Shown here: positions 62,727 through 64,000 of the stretch, piece by piece
Layout: each line of letters starts with the position of its first letter
Position numbering within the stretch: position 1 is the first letter of the stretch
Assembly (NCBI RefSeq): GCF_018691265.1
Contig: NW_024881324.1
Coordinates: forward strand, 9,055,730 to 9,119,729
Origin: Tyto alba
Lineage: Eukaryota; Chordata; Aves; Strigiformes; Tytonidae
Direction of reading: 5' to 3'
Length of the DNA stretch: 64,000 nucleotides
Notes under the pieces: model-generated
The model's database searches: none
What the model was told of the DNA's origin: nothing
The model's input: only the letters and a program-made list of their open reading frames with translations
Program-made: the position numbers and the translations under genes

Positions 62727-62970
62727 CGATTGTGTCCTCTGCGAGTGGTGGGGAAAAGACACACGAACAACAAGGGAAGGTAAGCGGCCTGACGGGATCT
62801 GTGCAAAATGGATCTCGCGGAGGCACATCTCCCCAGCTGTACCTGGGGGTGCCATCACAGCAGCCGCGGAGGAGGCACAACCACGGCCAGCTGGGTGCTC
62901 ACGTTAAGGGTTGTAACCTTAGAAGGGGGTTTTGAAAATGAGATCGTTGGCACTAAGAGGATTTTCAAGG
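62727..62970. promoter_or_regulatory. CpG-enriched patch with two splice-donor consensus sites
   Basis: About a dozen CpGs occur in about 180 bp after the A-rich tract, then GGGAAG|GTAAGC at 62,779/62,780 and TTCAAG|GTAAGTC at 62,969/62,970. CpG enrichment with strong donors downstream is the signature of a first exon with alternative donors. There is no TATA box or known coding sequence to support it, so it remains a guess. Confidence 0.2.
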
Positions 62971-63349
62971 TAAGTCAACGGAGAGATTTGGTCTCATTTA
63001 AGACCAGTAAAGGCTATTAATCACACATTGGAGCATCAGGGCACACAGACCGTTCATCTTGGGCGGCACTTTGTATAACAACAACAGGGCTCACATAAAC
63101 GTATGGGAGCACCACTCCACACAGATGGCAGGCTCCTCAAACTCTGGAGCTATCTACTGCAGCTATTTTCATACACCACCAAGAAGCCCTGGCCACCACC
63201 ATCTTCTCAAAACAAAAGGACAGATGTCTCAAAACCTTCAGTTTGCAATTATCCAGCCATTGCAGGCTCTGCAAGTGACCCAAAGACAAGGGAAATCTCT
63301 TTCTCACACATACACTGCCTGAATGAGATGTCTGCTCAGGGCACTGTGC

Positions 63350-63574
63350 CTGTAATGGCTCTGCTGAGAAAATCACCTTTAGATACAACAGAAATCAAGG
63401 CTGCTATCACCAAAAGGCAGCAGCTATCATCTCAATTGCCTAAGCTTGGCAAAGGGCAAGGAGAGCAAAGCTGAAAGGGTGGAGAATCAGATGCATAGGC
63501 TCTCTGCTGAGACACAGAGGATACTTCAAGATGTGTCTCGTGATGAGAGAAAACTGGCAGTCATCATCAAATAG
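63350..63574 (+). pseudogene. Coding-like remnant open in two successive frames
   Basis: One frame reads MALLRKSPLDTTEIKAAITK and on to a TGA at 63,472-63,474. Near 63,446 the next frame takes over without a stop and reads SKAERVENQMHRLSAETQRI and on to a TAG at 63,572-63,574. The joined composition (Glu, Lys, Gln, Arg rich, helix-forming) looks more like a degraded coiled-coil coding sequence than random DNA. One frameshift would explain it. No family is recognised, so it may be an old retrocopy, an old LINE ORF1 fragment or chance. Confidence 0.2.
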
Positions 63575-64000
63575 CCTGAGAGTTCAGAAGGCACCTGAGA
63601 GAGCATGATATGGTATCCAAACTCCCAGATAGTATATTTTAGCCTGTTGGGCAACTTTAATAATATTTTCAGAAGGTCGTACAGATCTCAGGTACATAAA
63701 CCACAAAAACCAGTAAATTAGTAAAGTTTGAGAACTGACTGCTAGCATTCTCTGAATCCGTACTGCAGACCTCTTACGAGGAACAAGTGTTTGGGGGGAC
63801 TCAAGTGCCAGATACCTGCCCTGTAGATATCCCTACCAAGGGAACATGCCAATGAAGAGGGGATAAAACACTTCAATGTTTGTGATGAGACCAGTGAGTA
63901 GTGCCTTCATTCCTAAAGCAATAAAACCCAAAGGTTTTTAAATAGGCTGCTGTAAACCCACTACCTGTTCCATTTTATACTTAGTTTTCTTACCATTGGT

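Larger units (their letters stand above)
60870..64000. other. Single-copy non-coding sequence, right flank
   Basis: No complete gene is supportable. GGGGTGCTGAGCACCCGCTG at 61,262-61,281 looks like a small ancient repeat relic (a perfect GGTGCTGAGCACC hairpin). An A-rich run lies at 62,696-62,722, followed by a CpG-richer patch with two consensus donors (62,779/62,780 and 62,969/62,970). A coding-like stretch at 63,350-63,574 is described separately. Confidence 0.5.

Noticed and set aside
60870..64000. Internal retroviral coding region beside the LTR
   Set aside because: No primer-binding site, polypurine tract, coding remnant or second LTR was seen on either side, so the LTR is solo.
1..64000. 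CRISPR arrays, phage or bacterial operons, tRNA or rRNA genes
   Set aside because: No regularly spaced repeats, no operon-like gene packing, no tRNA cloverleaf with A/B boxes and no rRNA-like sequence were found. The DNA is vertebrate nuclear.

Overview
The window reads as vertebrate, almost certainly avian, nuclear DNA that is nearly empty of protein-coding sequence. Three things point to a bird. First, a plus-strand CR1 non-LTR retrotransposon (about 32.8-36.86 kb) ends in the family's hallmark 3' octamer (ATTCTATG-type) repeat. Second, a solo LTR at 60,291-60,864 resembles the TGTCATGG...CCATGACA class III (ERVL-like) LTRs common in bird genomes. Third, interspersed repeats are sparse, simple-sequence tracts are short, and AT-rich unique sequence alternates with small GC/CpG patches. 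Nothing suggests bacterial, phage, plasmid or CRISPR content.

Layout. 1-32.8 kb is single-copy intergenic or intronic sequence with small CpG-rich patches (near 1.65, 2.6-3.1 and 12.3-12.6 kb), a 32-base A run, GT/ATT/AAAAC microsatellites, a C tract and several worn ancient repeat relics. 32.8-36.86 kb is a CR1 copy of about 4 kb, unusually long for a bird. It keeps most of the ORF1 esterase region and the ORF2 endonuclease and reverse transcriptase regions. It is dead: in-frame stops, frameshifts and altered catalytic positions are all visible. 36.9-60.3 kb is again single-copy sequence with T/A/G homopolymers, a strong G-quadruplex motif (38.18 kb), a 24-base G run (52.89 kb), a compact CpG patch (49.0-49.2 kb) and several splice-flanked open segments. 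60.29-60.86 kb is the solo LTR, with TATA and ATTAAA signals in place. 60.9-64.0 kb is single-copy sequence with a CpG-rich patch carrying two consensus splice donors and a coding-like stretch that is open in two successive frames.

No complete host gene could be assembled. The longest open frames outside the CR1 are 110-212 codons, lack family motifs, and mostly lie in low-complexity or GC-rich DNA. Four short segments look like possible exons because splice-like sites flank them: 12,675-12,735 (+), 37,901-38,014 (+), 53,843-53,872 (+, a possible 30-nt microexon) and 57,271-57,378 (-). They are offered as candidates only, and the strands differ. The window is best described as an intergenic stretch or a very large intron. 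I found no evidence for a new multi-gene biological system. The most informative objects are the decayed CR1, the solo LTR, the exon candidates and several homeodomain-site-rich blocks that could be conserved regulatory elements.
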